6,569 nt of DNA from Methylomarinum sp. GTDB taxonomy: Bacteria > Pseudomonadota > Gammaproteobacteria > Methylococcales > Methylomonadaceae. The notes under the pieces were generated by a model that ran no database searches, was not told where the DNA came from, and saw only the letters and a program-made list of their open reading frames with translations. Positions 6,482 through 6,569 of this stretch are shown in pieces. Position numbers and translations under genes: made by a program. Position 1 is the stretch's first letter. Each line of letters starts with the position of its first letter. The DNA lies in contig WTAG01000183.1 in the NCBI GenBank assembly GCA_013139755.1, forward strand, positions 1 through 6,569, read 5' to 3'.

Positions 6482-6569
6482 ATGGCTAGATTAACGAGAG
6501 TCAGTCCAATCGGTGTTCCTCAACATGTTGTCCAGAGAGGGAATAATCGCCAAGTGTGTTTTGGAAACG
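6482..6569 (+). CDS. REP-associated tyrosine transposase (RAYT), N-terminus only (3'-partial)
   Basis: The frame opens at ATG 6482, just after an in-frame TAA at 6476-6478, and runs off the right edge with 29 residues. The start MARLTRVSPIGVPQHVVQ followed by RGNNRQVCF is the typical beginning of RAYT proteins of the Y1_Tnp (IS200-like) superfamily (general form MARLPR...GIPxHVxQRGNNRQxxF). The HUH motif and catalytic Tyr would lie downstream and are not visible. RAYTs are single-strand nucleases/transposases that act on short palindromic repeats. No good Shine-Dalgarno sequence is seen, only an A-rich run before the ATG. The repeat copy 24 bases upstream is the likely recognition-type sequence for this enzyme, by inference. 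Confidence 0.82.
   Translation, partial: MARLTRVSPIGVPQHVVQRGNNRQVCFGN

Larger units (their letters stand above)
5736..6569 (+). mobile_element. Putative RAYT-linked mobile region carrying a DUF4160-DUF2442 cassette (open on the right)
   Basis: The segment starts where the epimerase reading frame is broken and runs to the right edge. It contains clustered AAATAACT repeats, two near-identical copies of the GGGGTCAGAGTAAAAT core 643 bases apart in direct orientation, a promoter-driven two-gene cassette between them, and the start of a RAYT transposase gene immediately after the right copy. RAYTs are single-domain Y1 (HUH) transposase relatives associated with short repeats. That this whole stretch arrived as one element is inference; the right boundary is not in the window and no target duplication can be assessed. 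Confidence 0.5.

Overview
This is an AT-rich stretch with every gene on the + strand. It reads as part of a surface polysaccharide (O-antigen or capsule) locus of a Gram-negative bacterium. The polysaccharide genes, and a REP-associated transposase start with 'GGGGTCAGAGTAAAAT' repeats at the right edge, suggest a marine gammaproteobacterium (Alteromonadales or Vibrionales type). That placement is inference from base composition and family recall, not proof.

Layout. The left edge holds the last 38 codons of an unidentified gene. An EpsG/Wzy-like polytopic membrane protein follows (probable polysaccharide polymerase). Next come a GT2 rhamnosyltransferase-like enzyme (1434-2294), a second, more divergent GT2-like enzyme (2409-3236), a seven-bladed beta-propeller protein recalling oligogalacturonate lyases (3257-4498), a third, classical GT2 enzyme (4508-5299), and the first half of an NAD-dependent sugar epimerase/dehydratase (5307-5741). 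Gaps are short after 2409 and 114-187 bp earlier, so at least the 2409-5741 block is probably one transcript. Together these genes would make nucleotide sugars, assemble a repeat unit and polymerise it. No flippase (Wzx), chain-length regulator or initiating transferase is visible, so the locus must continue outside the window.

The epimerase gene stops just after its YxxxK active site. The stop lies in the first of several AAATAACT(GGGG) repeats. From there to the right edge the DNA looks like a mobile-element region: a repeat cluster (5736-5815), a small two-gene operon with its own promoter (DUF4160 and DUF2442, a pair resembling a toxin-antitoxin module), another copy of the repeat (6436-6458), and the start of a RAYT (Y1 transposase-like) gene running off the window. 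The most interesting reading is that a RAYT-linked repeat system delivered a TA-like cassette into the polysaccharide locus and broke the epimerase gene. The other notable items are the histidine-rich beta-propeller protein and a 12-T tract inside the first glycosyltransferase gene that could make it phase-variable.

No gene-free stretch exceeds 300 bases. The two largest gaps are 1247-1433 and 5742-5904.
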